Assembly (NCBI RefSeq): GCF_020379485.1
Contig: NC_063434.1
Coordinates: 28,591,401-28,655,400 of the forward strand
Source: Brassica napus
Lineage: Eukaryota; Streptophyta; Magnoliopsida; Brassicales; Brassicaceae
DNA length: 64,000 bases
Direction of reading: 5' to 3'
The translations under genes and the position numbers were made by a program. The notes beneath the pieces were generated by a model that was given only the letters and a program-made list of their open reading frames with translations, was not told where the DNA came from and made no database searches. Below, piece after piece: positions 19,273 to 30,490 of the stretch. How positions within the stretch are numbered: the stretch's first letter is position 1; each line of letters starts with the position of its first letter.

Positions 19273-19381
19273 AAGAGAGAGACGAAAGAAACAGAGACGG
19301 AGATACAAAGCAGTGAGAGGCCCATTAAGAATTTTTGGCCCATTAGAACTCAAAACCGTTATTTATAGACAACATAGCTAC
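19273..19381. repeat. Second copy of the glycosyltransferase 5' flank
   Basis: Repeats 17324-17433 (GAGACGAAAGAAACAGAGAC, GCAGTGAGAGGCCCATTAAG, TTATTTATAGACAACATAGC). The copy lies just downstream of NUP1 on the minus strand, with no glycosyltransferase coding sequence attached. Confidence 0.85.
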
Positions 19382-19578
19382 AGACTCGAGTATTTTCTGA
19401 AAATTACAAAACTTTCCTACAACTTTATAAATCTGAACATTATAACCCCAAATCGGCAAATCCTGACTCTTGACACGAAAATGACAGACACGATATTCCT
19501 TTGAACCCAATTTGACGGGGTAGTAAAAAAAAGACCAAAAGGCTGAGCAATATGTTGTATAACGATGATCCACAGTGT

Positions 19579-22500
19579 TTATCTCTTCCTGTTGGTTTTC
19601 TTCGCTTTGAAGATTCTGCGGCCTGACTTGTCACCGCCACCAGTGCTTCCCAGTGAGAAGCTCCGACCTCCTTGGAAGTCTAGACCGGGGGATGCCTGGA
19701 AAAGTGATGAGTTCTGTTGTGTGCTTGCAACAGGTTGGACTCCAAACTGAAACGGGTTAGGCATTGATGGAGGCGGCGTTGCTGACGCTCCGCCAAAGGA
19801 AAAGTTTAGCTGAGGCATTGACACAGGTTGTTGTCCAAACACTGGCTGTTGTATCATGGATGATTTATTAGCTTGCTCTGTGTCTTCTGCCATACTGTTT
19901 TCCATGATCATGTGTTGGTTATTTTTGAAACCATTTGTATTTGGTGGTGGGAAAAACCCGGGTGTTGAGTTTCCAAACGGAGACTGTGACGGAGTCGTTG
20001 AGGGAGCAGGGTTACCAAACACTGACTGTTGAGGAATGGCAGGAGCGGTTGAGCTGAGAAAGATGGGAGTAGAAGTGCTTGAACCGGTAGCAGCAGAAGA
20101 TCCTCCAAATGAAAAGGTTTGAGATGAGGAAGTGGTGAATGAGGAACCAAAGGCTGGAGAAGAGTTGGGACCTTGCCAGTTTGTACCAAATGGGGAAGTG
20201 CTTGATGTACCACTAGAGCTTGCAAAGGAGTTTGTCGAACTCAGTTCACTGATAGCGTTTGCTCCGCCTGAGAACATACTACCATTGAGGGTTGATTCAG
20301 CTGAGGTAGTTGACTCGATTCTCGAAGCACTGTTGCTAACAGTTTTCTCTAATTCAGTTGGCTTTCCAAAAGCAAAGCTGCAACAGCAAAAAAGAGGGTC
20401 AGATGAGGAGGCCCCATAATGGATTGACTCGAGTAATGAAATTAATGTCTATAAATTGAGAGGGAAAATCATTGTGCCACCAACCTGCTCGGCTTTTCTA
20501 ACTTGATATCTGCAGATTGACCCGTGTTTTGATTTAGTAAGTCAGTAGCCGCCGGTGACGAGGAGGTGCTGGGAAACACAGCAGCAGCTTTTGTATGCTC
20601 TTCCCAAGAGATATCTTCCACTTCTGAGGCTAGCTTGGCGGGAGAAATACTCGACTTCTCAGTCCCTTGGATGAACTTAGAAGTTGGCTCAGAGGGCATA
20701 TTACTTTGCTGAACAGCTTCAATGGGTAAAGCAGAAAATTGGCTTCTTCCAGTTTCCAGAGATCCATTACAAGTACTCTGAGAGGCGTCACCATTAGGAA
20801 TATATGAAGTAGAGGCCATGACCTCAGACGAAATAAGTGGTTTCTTCCCTCTACGCATGCTGATATCAACATCTTTCTCCACTTTCAAGGTATTCTGTTT
20901 TTCTGCCTCTTGAAATGGAGTAGATGGCTCCCCATGACCATCAAAATCCTGCATTGTAGATCACAGTAGATGGTCAAAGATGTGCAGTGAGAATATGGTC
21001 AAAGGTTATACATACATGATGATCAACTATGAAAAACAGCAGAACTTTTTTACAGAAAAAGCAACTAAGACTAATTGGAAATATAAATAGGTAAAATCAT
21101 AATTGCAGCTAGAGGTCTTAAGATTGGGGTTTCTACACTTGCCCGCTTTGACACTCTTATTTGCATAATGCATACTCTGGAAATATAAATATGAGAAAGA
21201 AACAATTTACCTCATCCGCTACCATCCGAAATGCTCGTTTTTTTGGAGGATGCTCTTCCACAGAACTTGTGAGAGGCAAATAAGCACCATTAACACAAGT
21301 CTCGTGATCTTTACTGGAACCTGCTTTGCTTGTGTCCCCAGCAGCATCACCAGTCTTCTCTTTCAGACCCGAAAACCCTCTGGCACCAGTCTCTCTAATT
21401 TTTTCCTGCTTTTGATGACTAGAACCTGGCAAATTTGCCTTCTTCTCAGGAAGATTATCCAAGAACTTTGGCGCCTCCGGATTCTGAAGACTCTTGAGAG
21501 CGGGGCCTCGTAGCATAGATGGTGATAACCTACTTGGTGATTTCTTCTTCGGTGAAACCATTTTATTAACTTGCTGCAATATTTTTGAAGCCAGCTCCCT
21601 CGACGTGGAAGGGACAAGGTTAAAATTTGAACCAGGAATATCCCCTACATCTTTCGATGTTTGCGTCATGTTTTGTCCACCACTGGCACGAACGGAAAGT
21701 GGGCTTTCCGAGACAGGCAGAGCCAAGCTTCTAAATGAAAGGTTGGATTTCTGGCGAATCCTCCTAACAGCGCCAGCAGATCCTATATCAGTATCCAACA
21801 CTGAGCTCCTCCGTTTGAGACCCTACAAAATCATGTAAAAGCCATGTCAATACTTTGTTTAAGAGACCAATCTGTAAATTGTTTGGTGCATAGTCAAAAA
21901 ATTCACCGATTGAAATCCTTTTCTAGAACCAGAAGCTAAGCTTTCTTCCCATGTGGTTGGAGATGCCTGGAAAAGAGAACCATTCTGAAAAGAAAAAAAA
22001 GAGAAAAGTAAACACAATAAGATTGGGAACCGGTTGCGAACTCTACAATAAAAAGGTAATGGTTCAACATTGAAACCTTAACAGTGGACTGATGCCTAGA
22101 GTATGGTGTTCTGGCCATGCTATAAACAGCAGATCTTCCCAGAGATCTAGGGGTGAGGAAACCATTTTCCAGAGGTCTTGGTCCAGAAAGCTTTGGTACC
22201 AGTGACATTGTACGTGACTTTGACGGAAATGGGGTTCTGTTCAGGTAAACAGAATCTTCCCTACCCGTTTGACCACGTGGCCCCAGCATAGGAGTAACTT
22301 CTGAAGGTCTGCTACACATGTAAGCTTTTGCAAGCTGCGCCGGCGAAGCAATGCACTCATCGAGAGCCTGGTAAGGATAAAATAAACAATCAAAGGATTA
22401 AGAATGTCATCTTGCATGAAGGTCGACATAAAACAGACTAGTATATCTCACACGTCTAACAACTTTCTTACCCTCGAACTTCCAAGAGGTGTTGAAACAA

Positions 22501-23670
22501 GGGTGTTCATAAATCCACTATCTGGATGCACCATATCCCTCCCATGTGGTGGTGGATATCTCGCAACACTCGCTTCATTTCTGTGATCCCCGTATACAAT
22601 GGATGAATCAGCAGCTTTCGAACGTATCAGGGTAGTTAATCGGTCAACTTCAGATCTGTAAAACCATCGAACGTGATCAACGAAATTTCAAAACAAGACG
22701 TTTCAGTTATTCAGGAAATCAGAGATGTTTACACATATTGAAATGAAACGCACAAAAGAGAAGAAGAGGGAAAAAAATAAAAGAGACTAGATATTCCACT
22801 CTTCTATATCATGAATGTTAACTGAATGAAAATAAAAAGAAAGTTCGATAACCTGAGAAGTTACTTTACTGGGTTAAATGTACAAGGTAAAGCTTGTAAA
22901 ACAATGTACCTTGTAAAAGTTTTGTCCTTCAAAACTTTCTCAAGATCTGTAAATCCATCCTTGCTTGGATTGCCTAATCCATTGGCTTCGTGTACCCGAA
23001 TCACATCATTTTTCATGGACAACTTCACGACCACATCAATACATAAACAATGAGTAACAATACAAAGGATGAAAGAACGAGGTAATCCACATGACAAAGA
23101 AGATAAATTTTTATTAAAGCTCATGTACTTACAGCAGAAGTATTCTCCCTGTGTCCAACCTTAGCCTCCTGCATCACATCTGATTAATAAAAATAGAAAC
23201 AATACATATATTAATAACAAGAAATAATGATCCTAGCAGGTTAATTCAATTTATATGCAAACAAGCTAGATACTTGAAGAAGATTCCATTAACATCTAAG
23301 TAAAAGCTAAAAATCTGAACTTCCTGATGAGACAAAAGAAATAAACAAGCCCTTTACCTCTTTCTGGAAACTGCTTCTGCTCCGGAGACTGTAAAGGCGT
23401 CTCACCTGAGACGAGGCGTTTCCGAAACACAGACGCGAAGAGCCTATGAGCGCTATACGTAATAACCCTCTGAGCCGGATCCACCAATTTCGACAACCAG
23501 CCTCTGTCTTCTCCGATCCCATTTCTAGGGTTCTTCACAGAGGTCGATGGTCGATCATACGGAGTTTTCTGAGACCTTCTCGCCGGCGGTTTCCGGAACT
23601 TTCCGCCGGCTCCTAACCCGCCGCCGTAGTAGGGGTGGTTGCTGCTCTCTCCCCGTGCCGCGCTCGCCAT
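19579..23670 (-). CDS. NUP1: Nuclear pore basket protein NUP1/Nup136, 9 exons
   Basis: Plant-specific FG-nucleoporin of the nuclear basket (Nup136; At3g10650 by memory). It anchors TREX-2/mRNA export factors and affects nuclear shape. Exons inferred from GT-AG sites with consistent phase: 23358-23670, 23133-23179, 22910-23022, 22472-22655, 22077-22367, 21907-21984, 21211-21822, 20485-20948, 19579-20377. They total 2901 bp, 966 residues. The start ATG (23668-23670) gives MASAARGESSNHPYYGGGLG, followed by an amphipathic WLSKLVDPAQRVITYSAHRLFASVF segment suited to membrane binding. The last exon is rich in FG repeats (FSFGG, SPFGN, SVFGN, VFGQ), with a basic C-terminus RRIFKAKKTNRKR. I recall the Arabidopsis protein as about 1300 residues, so the repeat region looks shorter here. 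The exon 3 acceptor (GAAG) is the least certain splice site. Confidence 0.9.
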
Positions 23671-24773
23671 CAGCGGAAACGAAAACGTGAGATTCAATCT
23701 AGGGTTTTCAACGAACTTTTTCCGCGAAAGGAAAAATCGAAAAATTTGGGGATTAGGGTTTTTTATTTTTTTTTTAATTTGTGGCGCCCGATATCGAGAG
23801 GGAGGAGCGTACCGAGACCAAAATAAAAGGAGAGGAGCGTAAAAGCGACGCAGATTAGTGAGGGTATAATCGTCTTTTCTGGTAAACATGAGTCCGTCGT
23901 CACGGTAAAATACCAAGACAGATTATTTACAGCCGTAAGATGAAAATCCCTCCCAACGGTTTATGATTCAGCTTTGGGTAATACCACCGTCACAGTAATA
24001 CTTAGCGGGCTGGGCTTTTAGAGCACGTAATGGGCCCTACAACTGCGAAGTTGATAATGTTGTTTTTAACGGCTAATGCCTTGAGGAAAGGACTACAATG
24101 GTGCATGGTTAGGAGATTTTATAGATTTTCTAGCGAATAAACTCGCACATTCATTACATGATCTTTTTACAAACACAAAAAAAAAAACAATTTGTAAACA
24201 TATCTTGCCATGATGGCACCCTTTTTGAGCTATGGAACAATGTGTATGGGTCAGTTGGGTAGGAATGTCACACCTGTTCATATAACATTTTTATAGCAGC
24301 TGGTCTTAAGTCATCCTCTAGGTATCTGCAACATCTAGTCAGATTCCAACGCAAGGAGGATTGTCTCATCATAGGTTTAGAATTGGAGTCACCAGCTTGG
24401 TAGGCATATCAGAGAAAGGAGAAGCTTGGGTTTGAGATAATGCTAGACTCGGTTTAGGAAGCTCCTGAACTGATGGTTCTAGAGAGATGACTTAACAGAT
24501 GTGCTCTTCAAGCAGTTGCTAGGTTTGATGATCACAGCCTCATCTTAGTGGCTGATTGTCTAGACTGATGTTATGAATAAATAAGGTGTTTTATGAATTT
24601 TAGAAACTTTCATTTTAACAACTGGAAATGTTGTTTAACATCATTTTTTTTTTTGTAAAACCTGAAAACTTTCATTTCATCATTTTTTATCAAAAACCTG
24701 GTCACCAGGTCAGTTACTGTATCATGAATTTTTTTTTTGTCTTGAGTGTATAATAGACAATGTGGCTGAATTT
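23671..24773. other. NUP1 upstream region and spacer
   Basis: The NUP1 5' flank (23671-23900) contains TAGGGTTTT telobox-like motifs on the minus strand. Around 24300-24560 the composition is gene-like, and one short frame reads LQAVARFDDHSLILVADCLD, but it is broken by stops. This may be the eroded remnant of a lost neighbour; I cannot identify it. Confidence 0.45.
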
Positions 24774-25229
24774 TTTTTTTAACACTGAATCATTATATAA
24801 GATACAAGACCAAACAGGTTATACATAGTTGTAGAAAACAAGTACTGCAGAAATACACCAGCACAAAAGAGAGAAAAACATTAACAATGGATACCAGTAG
24901 GTACCATTCAAATAGACCTCAATCTTTCCTAATGTAGGAGTTCTTCGTGAGGTGAAACACAACTGAATTGAGAATTACGAAGATGTTAGCATTGCAGCTA
25001 TTCCCATTCAGAACTGAATTGTGCTAGGATTAGAAATACAAGTTTGACTCTTTATATTGCTTCAAAGAATTAAGAAGCCAAAGAGATCAAAAACTTGAAA
25101 ATTAACCCAGGAAGACGAGGAGAGAAATGATTTAACCTTGCGACTTCCAAATATGAACCAGAGCTCCAAATGTTGGTTGGAGCCAGAGAAACTCATCCAA
25201 GAACTCGGAGACTAGCGACGATCAACACC
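24774..25229 (-). mobile_element. Short retroposon (SINE-like or LINE-derived) with poly-A tail and target duplication
   Basis: ATGTGGCTGAATTT flanks the segment on both sides (24760-24773 and 25230-25243). The 3' end on the minus strand is GATTCAGTGTT followed by a run of A. About 456 bp, with no protein frame. A direct repeat of 14 bp plus an A tail is the mark of target-primed reverse transcription. I see no clear pol III A/B boxes, so LINE-derived is as likely as SINE. Confidence 0.75.
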
Positions 25230-25243
25230 ATGTGGCTGAATTT

Positions 25244-25930
25244 AAGAGGGGTCTTGCACATTGATTATTATATTTATAGCGATCTCCCCTCTTCTCACAG
25301 TAGCCACAAGTTACGGACAAAAACAACTATGTGTACAGAAGTACAAATAAAGATTTGCCTAAACCAATCTAACAATAATTAACAAAATCTCATCGCAACA
25401 ATATTGAGAAAAAAATAACACAATCATCAACATCATTAATATAATTCGTGATCTTTGGGTTTGTGTCTGAATACTACAAAGATATGCTAATGATCTTCTC
25501 TAAACCCATCTTCATAGGTCCCTCCCATGATACTTTCTTTATGCATGTTGATGTGCGTCTTTTTACACACTTGTTCAATGCCACCACGTAGGAGATTAAA
25601 TTTTACAAGAAAAAAGGTCTAAAATGACGTCACTTCATGTTGATGCGCGTCTTCTTCGTCACACTCTTGAAGAGATAACCTAACGCTTCTATGCTTTCCT
25701 TGTAGTACAAGAAACCGTATAAAAATGATATGAGACCTTTGGACCAAGAAAGAGACAAAGTCAATACCCTAAAGCAATCCTAAACCCAAACCTTAAAACC
25801 TCCTATTACACATAAGTATCTCATATATACACATATCTTATATCATTCAAACACATTAGAAATTTTCTGTTACACAGTTTGATTTATTATTCCAAAAGAA
25901 ATTTGCTCCGATACATATAAAGACTTGTCA
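25244..25930. other. Upstream region of the HSP20-like gene
   Basis: AT-rich, no gene. Two similar stretches near 25540 and 25635 (ATGTTGATGYGCGTCTTYTT) form a diverged direct repeat about 95 bp apart. It probably holds the HSP20-like promoter. Confidence 0.45.
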
Positions 25931-26380
25931 ATGTTGAGGAGGCAAAGGCCTGGCGGTGGCCGTCACCCGCCACCATTGACTCCAACGGTGAGCAACTTCA
26001 AGCCAAGAGCTCAATGGAACAACTCCGGATCATCCATAATCCTCTATGTCAATCTTCCTGGTCCATTGATCTCTTCTCTCTTTTTTTATTTGTTCTTGAT
26101 AAGACCAAAATATTTAGTTGATAATAATTATGTAAGTTTCTTGTAACCGACAGGGTTTTATAGAGACCAAGTAGAAATCAAGAAGGATGATAAGACGCGA
26201 GCTATCTACATTCAAGGCCAGCGACCACTCTCTACTCATACTAAGGCTCGTTTCAATGAAGTTTACCGTGTTCCCGAGTCGTGCGATATGACGAAACTGA
26301 ACACTTCCTTCTCACATGGACTATTGACGATCGAGTTCCCGGCGGTTGTGGAAGGTGAGAAAACGGAAAAGGCAGGGAAT
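25931..26380 (+). pseudogene. RTM2/HSP20-like gene, 5' part (split by Athila-like element)
   Basis: Exon 1 is 25931-26060 (MLRRQRPGGGRHPPPLTPTV through LYVNLP). A short intron 26061-26153 (GT...CAG) is followed by exon 2 from 26154. Exon 2 encodes FYRDQVEIKKDDKTRAIYIQGQRP and the end of an alpha-crystallin/HSP20 domain (HGLLTIEFPAVVEGEK). The 119 codons end precisely at the LTR of the inserted element. From memory the counterpart is At3g10680, an HSP20-like protein of the RTM2 type (HSP20 domain, long acidic/basic tail, C-terminal membrane anchor). Coding resumes at 33562 in the same phase. As it stands, transcription or translation from the native promoter would enter the LTR. Confidence 0.88.
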
Positions 26381-27919
26381 TGATATCTTGCATATTTGCA
26401 TTGTTTTATCCATTCATCCATTAGCATTTTCATCATATAGATTAGGATTTAGCCATGTCTAGGTTGCATTTTGCATTCATTGTCCTCATTAGGTGTTGGA
26501 GTGCCACATGGAGTTCTTGGGGACATTTGGATGCATTTGGAGCTTAAAGGACGTGAAACAGGTGATCATTGGACGAGCAGAGCATGGGAGCAAGGTTCCG
26601 CAGCGACGTCATGAGGTCGCTCCAAAGCACCTCTCAGAGCGACCTAGCTAGAGCGACCCCGTGAAGTCGCTCGCCATATTCATCCCGTAGGAAGCTAGAG
26701 CGACTTGCCCAGAGCGACGCACCGAGGTCGCTCGCATCTCACACCCTTCTCGGAGCGACCTCCCAAAGCGACACCCCGAGGTCGCTCGCGTCTCTATGGC
26801 GAGACGACACGAAGCGAAGCCTGGAGCGACCTCTCAGAGCGACCTACCAAGGTCGCTCCCGATCCAGAGCGACCCGTTGGAGCGACACACCAAAGTCGCT
26901 CGCGACCTCTCGCCCGGACACACCAAAAATCGGCCCTGGAGCGACTTCCCGGAGCGACACCTGCAAGTCGCTCCGCGTTATTTTGCTGCCGAAAATCATG
27001 ATTTCTTAAGGACCTTTTTGCAATTTATTTTGGACGTTTTGCACTTGGAAAAACCTATGTTTTAAACATCTTTTGTAGCCACCAGTGGCAGATTATCTTT
27101 TATCTTTTGATCTATTGAGAAAGACACAAGAACTCTCTTGAGAAGTTCATCTCTTGGATTTTGATTGTTATGTTCTTGTGTTCTTGTTGATTTCTTATCT
27201 ATTTCTTTACATGATTAATCTGAAATCCAATATGGGTTTAAGAGGAATCATGGAGATTAGTGAGTAATCACCTTTTGAATTCATGGGTTAGGGAGATTAA
27301 GGGTGATTAGGTTAGAGCTAGGATGTTTTAGTGTAGATCATTCATATTTCCTTGCTAGTAGAGTAATCATAATGCATCTTCTGAGTTGGCCACTCAGTTG
27401 TTGATCCTTAGGCATTTCTCACCCGAAAGGTGTTCGATGAAATGCCCGAGACAACTCTCCTAGGCTTTTAGTATACTTTGCCAAAGACATTTGTTGTTAA
27501 AGGTGCTAAGATAGCTAATAGACTTGTTAGTAATGATTGCTTTCATATTATTCAACCAAAGACATTTGATGTTTGAGATATGTTAGCAAATGAGCATTCA
27601 TCTAGACATAGAGCTTGCTTAGAATTGTGTCTAGGCTTAAGGTTGATAGTTTGATTGATCATTTGCCATCCTTAGTTCGATACTTGATCACCCAAGGTCT
27701 AATCCCTATACCCATGAGTTCTCTTTTCCCTTAGTCAAGAAAGTATCATTCTGTTATTGCTTTCTAGTTTAGTATAGTTTAAAACCCATCTAAATCATTG
27801 GTTGCACTTAGATTAAGTGAGTACTTGCATTCTCAGTGCTTTGATATCCCTCAGAACTGGTTCGACAATCTTTTATACTACAACATTTGTCTTAGGAGCC
27901 TTGAAAACTCCTAACATCA
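26381..27919 (+). repeat. 5' LTR of Athila-like element
   Basis: 1539 bp, TG...CA ends, nearly identical to 32017-33556. It contains the GC-rich inverted-repeat array at 26602-26973. Open frames there (for example the Arg-rich one near 26705-27001) are by-products of this array and occur identically in both LTRs. Confidence 0.95.
26602..26973 (+). repeat. Array of seven AGCGAC-N8-GTCGCT inverted repeats in the 5' LTR
   Basis: Seven inverted repeats each have 6-bp arms and exactly 8 bp between them; loop sequences differ (GTCATGAG, CCCGTGAA, GCACCGAG, ACCCCGAG, CTACCAAG, ACACCAAA, ACCTGCAA). In six of the seven, an extra direct AGCGAC half-site lies 13 or 14 bp upstream. The array is the only GC-rich part of the LTR. 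The same array is at 32238-32609 in the other LTR. Function unknown: candidates are protein-binding sites, RNA hairpins or a simple amplified repeat. Confidence 0.9.
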
Positions 27920-27922
27920 AAT

Positions 27923-27935
27923 TGGCGCCGTTGCC
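27923..27935 (+). promoter_or_regulatory. Primer-binding site (tRNA-Asp type) of Athila-like element
   Basis: TGGCGCCGTTGCC, three bases after the 5' LTR. This sequence is typical of Athila elements and fits the 3' end of tRNA-Asp. Confidence 0.9.
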
Positions 27936-28048
27936 AAATTCTGAGTAGATTTGAACATTGAGATTTAGTCACTTGCTTGAGACTAAGTCATTTTTATTTT
28001 CTTTTGTTACTGATTCTCTTTCTTCACCTCCCTTTAATCTACAGGTGT

Positions 28049-30490
28049 ATGAACTTGAGGAGCAGGGGTCCATCAAACCTAGTTCCAATAGCTGCAGACA
28101 TCAGAGCTTTAGAGAGAGAGTGTGCTAGAAATAGAAGAGAAGAAGAGCAACAGGCTCACTTGCAGAGATTGAGTACTGATATGGGAGACATACCTCAAAA
28201 CCAACAGCGAGCAGCTCGACCCATTGGCACTTACGACCGCCCCAACATTCATGGTCATAGATTGGGAATCCGAGCACCCGCTGTGGCAGCCAACAACTTT
28301 GAGATCAAATCAGGACTCCTCAACGTGATCGAGAACAACAAGTATCATGGCTTGGCTCTAGAGGATCCATTTGATCACTTGGACAGGTTCGACAGCTACT
28401 GTGGGTTGTCAAAAACCAATGGTGTGTCCGAAGATGCCTTAAAGCTCAAGCTATTCCCTTTCTCTTTGGGGGATAAGGCACGTCAGTGGGAGAAGTCTCT
28501 ACCCAGTGACTCCATCACTACTTGGGATGACTGCAAGAAAGCATTCTTGGAGAAGTTCTTCTCTACTTCAAGAACTGCTAAGCTGAGAAACGAGATTTCC
28601 AGCTTTCAACAGAAGAACTTGGAAGGCTTCAGTGAAGCCTGGGAGAGATTCAAGGGCTACCAAGCTCAATGCCCACACCATGGCTTTTCTAAGGAGAGCT
28701 TGCTGAGCACATTCTACCGTGGTGCTCTTCCTAAGTACAGAGCCAGACTGGATACAGCTAGCAATGGGTTCTTCTTGGGGAGAACTGAGGAGGATGCAGA
28801 AGAACTGGTTGACAACATGGTAAAGAGTGATGCAGTCTACAGTGGAGACCACGACAGAAGCAGTAGAACTGAGGATAAGCAAACGAGGAAGGAGTTGAAA
28901 GCTCTACAGGATAAGATAGACATCCTCCTTGCTGATAAAGCTACCCAAGAGCAGCTGCACTTTGTCGGCAACCCAAGCCAAGAGACACCAGCTATTGTCC
29001 ATGAAGTTGAGGGTTTGGAAGGTCAGGAAGAGCTGTGTTTCATCAACAACAATGGTAGCTGGTACAAGAAAGAACCCAACTTTCAGTACAACAACTACCA
29101 ACAGAAGTCCTATTCCAACAACCAGCAGAGTGGCTATCCGCCAAGAAACAACCAGCAAGGCAGCTATCAGCCTCAGCAAAACCCCTCGTCTGGTTCCTCT
29201 GCTCCTCAAGAGAGCAGCACTGATACCTTACTGAAGCAAATCTTGGAGTCTCAGACTAGAAGTGAGAAGCAAGTTGGTTATGAGTTGAAGAACCTTCATT
29301 CCAAGATTGATGGGAGCTACAATGAGCTCAACAACAAATTCTCACACCTTGCTTCTACAGTCAGGAATTTAGAGAATCAATTTGCTTCCATGAACACTCA
29401 CCAGAATCGCCAGCAAGGATCTCTACCTGGAAAGTCTGACCAAAATCCCAAGGAGGCCAAAGCTATCACCCTTAGGAGTGGTAAGCAGTTACCTCCTAGA
29501 ACCCTCACCAAGGATGCTGAGAAATTAGGTGAGGGGGTTGCCATCAACATAGATGATGAAGTGGTGATTGTTGATGAGAAGATCAATGACGAGATCTTGG
29601 AGAAGATAGTGGAAGCCAAAGGTAAAGGAAAGGTTGGAGAGGAGAAGAAGACAGTAAAGGATGGTGAAGTTGTTACTCCAGCAAGTGAAAGTTCTTTTGT
29701 TCCTCCTCCCTATGAACCCAAACTTCCATTCCCTGGTAGATTCAAGAAGCAGCTGCTAGAGAAATACAAAGCTCTGTTTGAGAAGCAAATGAGTGAAGCT
29801 CAGGTTGCAATGCCCATCATCGATGCTTTCATGTTGATTCCTCAATACAACAATTTCCTGAAAGATGTTGTAGCTGCAAAGAAGAAGGAGATGGAAAGCA
29901 TGATGAATCTTACCCATGAGTGCAATGCCATCATCCAGAGGCTTGATGTTCCAGAGAAATTAGAGGATCCAGGAAGCTTCACACTACCTTGTGCTCTTGG
30001 ACCTATGGTATTTGAGAAAAGTCTCTGCGATTTGGGAGCTAGTGTCAGCTTGATGCCTTTGTCTGTTGCAAAGAAGCTTGGATTCACTCAGTACAAGAAG
30101 TGTAGACTCTCTCTGGTGTTAGCTGATCGTTCAGTGAAGTACCCTGTGGGCATCTTAGAGGACCTCCCTGTGAAGATTGGAAGGTATGAGATACCTACAG
30201 ATTTTGTGGTGCTTGAGATGGGTGAGGAGGCTCAAGATCCATTGATTCTAGGAAGGCCATTCTTAGCTACAGCAGGAGCTATTGTTAATGTGAAGGAAGG
30301 CACGATTGATCTCCATTTGGGTAAAGAGAACATCCTCCACTTTGACATCAAGAGGAAAATGAGGAAACCAACTGTGTTCGGGCAAGCCTTCTACATTGAA
30401 GAGATGGACACCCCTGCTGATGAGCACCTTGAAGAGTTACCACCTGAGGACGACGAGGAGGGAGCATCTCCCTCTACTCATTCCCTATAG
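28049..30490 (+). CDS. Athila-type gag-protease protein (813 aa)
   Basis: Starts at ATG 28049 (MNLRSRGPSNLVPIA, the usual Athila gag start) after a short leader. The retrotransposon gag domain spans about residues 105-265 (DPFDHLDRFDSYCGLSKTNG, WDDCKKAFLEKFFSTSRTAK, FSEAWERFKGYQAQCPHHGF). A Gln/Asn-rich linker (about 340-410) and a short coiled-coil-like stretch follow (LKNLHSKIDGSYNELNNKFS). A retropepsin-like domain is near residue 660 (FEKSLCDLGASVSLMPLSVA), where DLGA stands for the usual D[ST]GA, as in many Athila elements. The frame is intact, and it ends without entering reverse transcriptase. Gag can package RNA for relatives that supply pol in trans. Confidence 0.93.
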   Translation: MNLRSRGPSNLVPIAADIRALERECARNRREEEQQAHLQRLSTDMGDIPQNQQRAARPIGTYDRPNIHGHRLGIRAPAVAANNFEIKSGLLNVIENNKYHGLALEDPFDHLDRFDSYCGLSKTNGVSEDALKLKLFPFSLGDKARQWEKSLPSDSITTWDDCKKAFLEKFFSTSRTAKLRNEISSFQQKNLEGFSEAWERFKGYQAQCPHHGFSKESLLSTFYRGALPKYRARLDTASNGFFLGRTEEDAEELVDNMVKSDAVYSGDHDRSSRTEDKQTRKELKALQDKIDILLADKATQEQLHFVGNPSQETPAIVHEVEGLEGQEELCFINNNGSWYKKEPNFQYNNYQQKSYSNNQQSGYPPRNNQQGSYQPQQNPSSGSSAPQESSTDTLLKQILESQTRSEKQVGYELKNLHSKIDGSYNELNNKFSHLASTVRNLENQFASMNTHQNRQQGSLPGKSDQNPKEAKAITLRSGKQLPPRTLTKDAEKLGEGVAINIDDEVVIVDEKINDEILEKIVEAKGKGKVGEEKKTVKDGEVVTPASESSFVPPPYEPKLPFPGRFKKQLLEKYKALFEKQMSEAQVAMPIIDAFMLIPQYNNFLKDVVAAKKKEMESMMNLTHECNAIIQRLDVPEKLEDPGSFTLPCALGPMVFEKSLCDLGASVSLMPLSVAKKLGFTQYKKCRLSLVLADRSVKYPVGILEDLPVKIGRYEIPTDFVVLEMGEEAQDPLILGRPFLATAGAIVNVKEGTIDLHLGKENILHFDIKRKMRKPTVFGQAFYIEEMDTPADEHLEELPPEDDEEGASPSTHSL

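Noticed and set aside
24300..24560. Gene-like stretch between NUP1 and the retroposon
   Set aside because: Stops in all frames and no recognisable family; mentioned only as a possible eroded gene.
26602..26973. Regular GC-rich repeats as a possible CRISPR array
   Set aside because: Plant nuclear DNA, repeat arms of only 6-7 bp, no leader or cas genes; the repeats are part of an LTR.
26705..27001. Arg-rich 98-residue open frame, repeated exactly at 32341-32637
   Set aside because: It is translated from the GAGCGAC/GTCGCTC inverted-repeat array inside both LTRs; it has no start context, no homology and is explained by the repeat.
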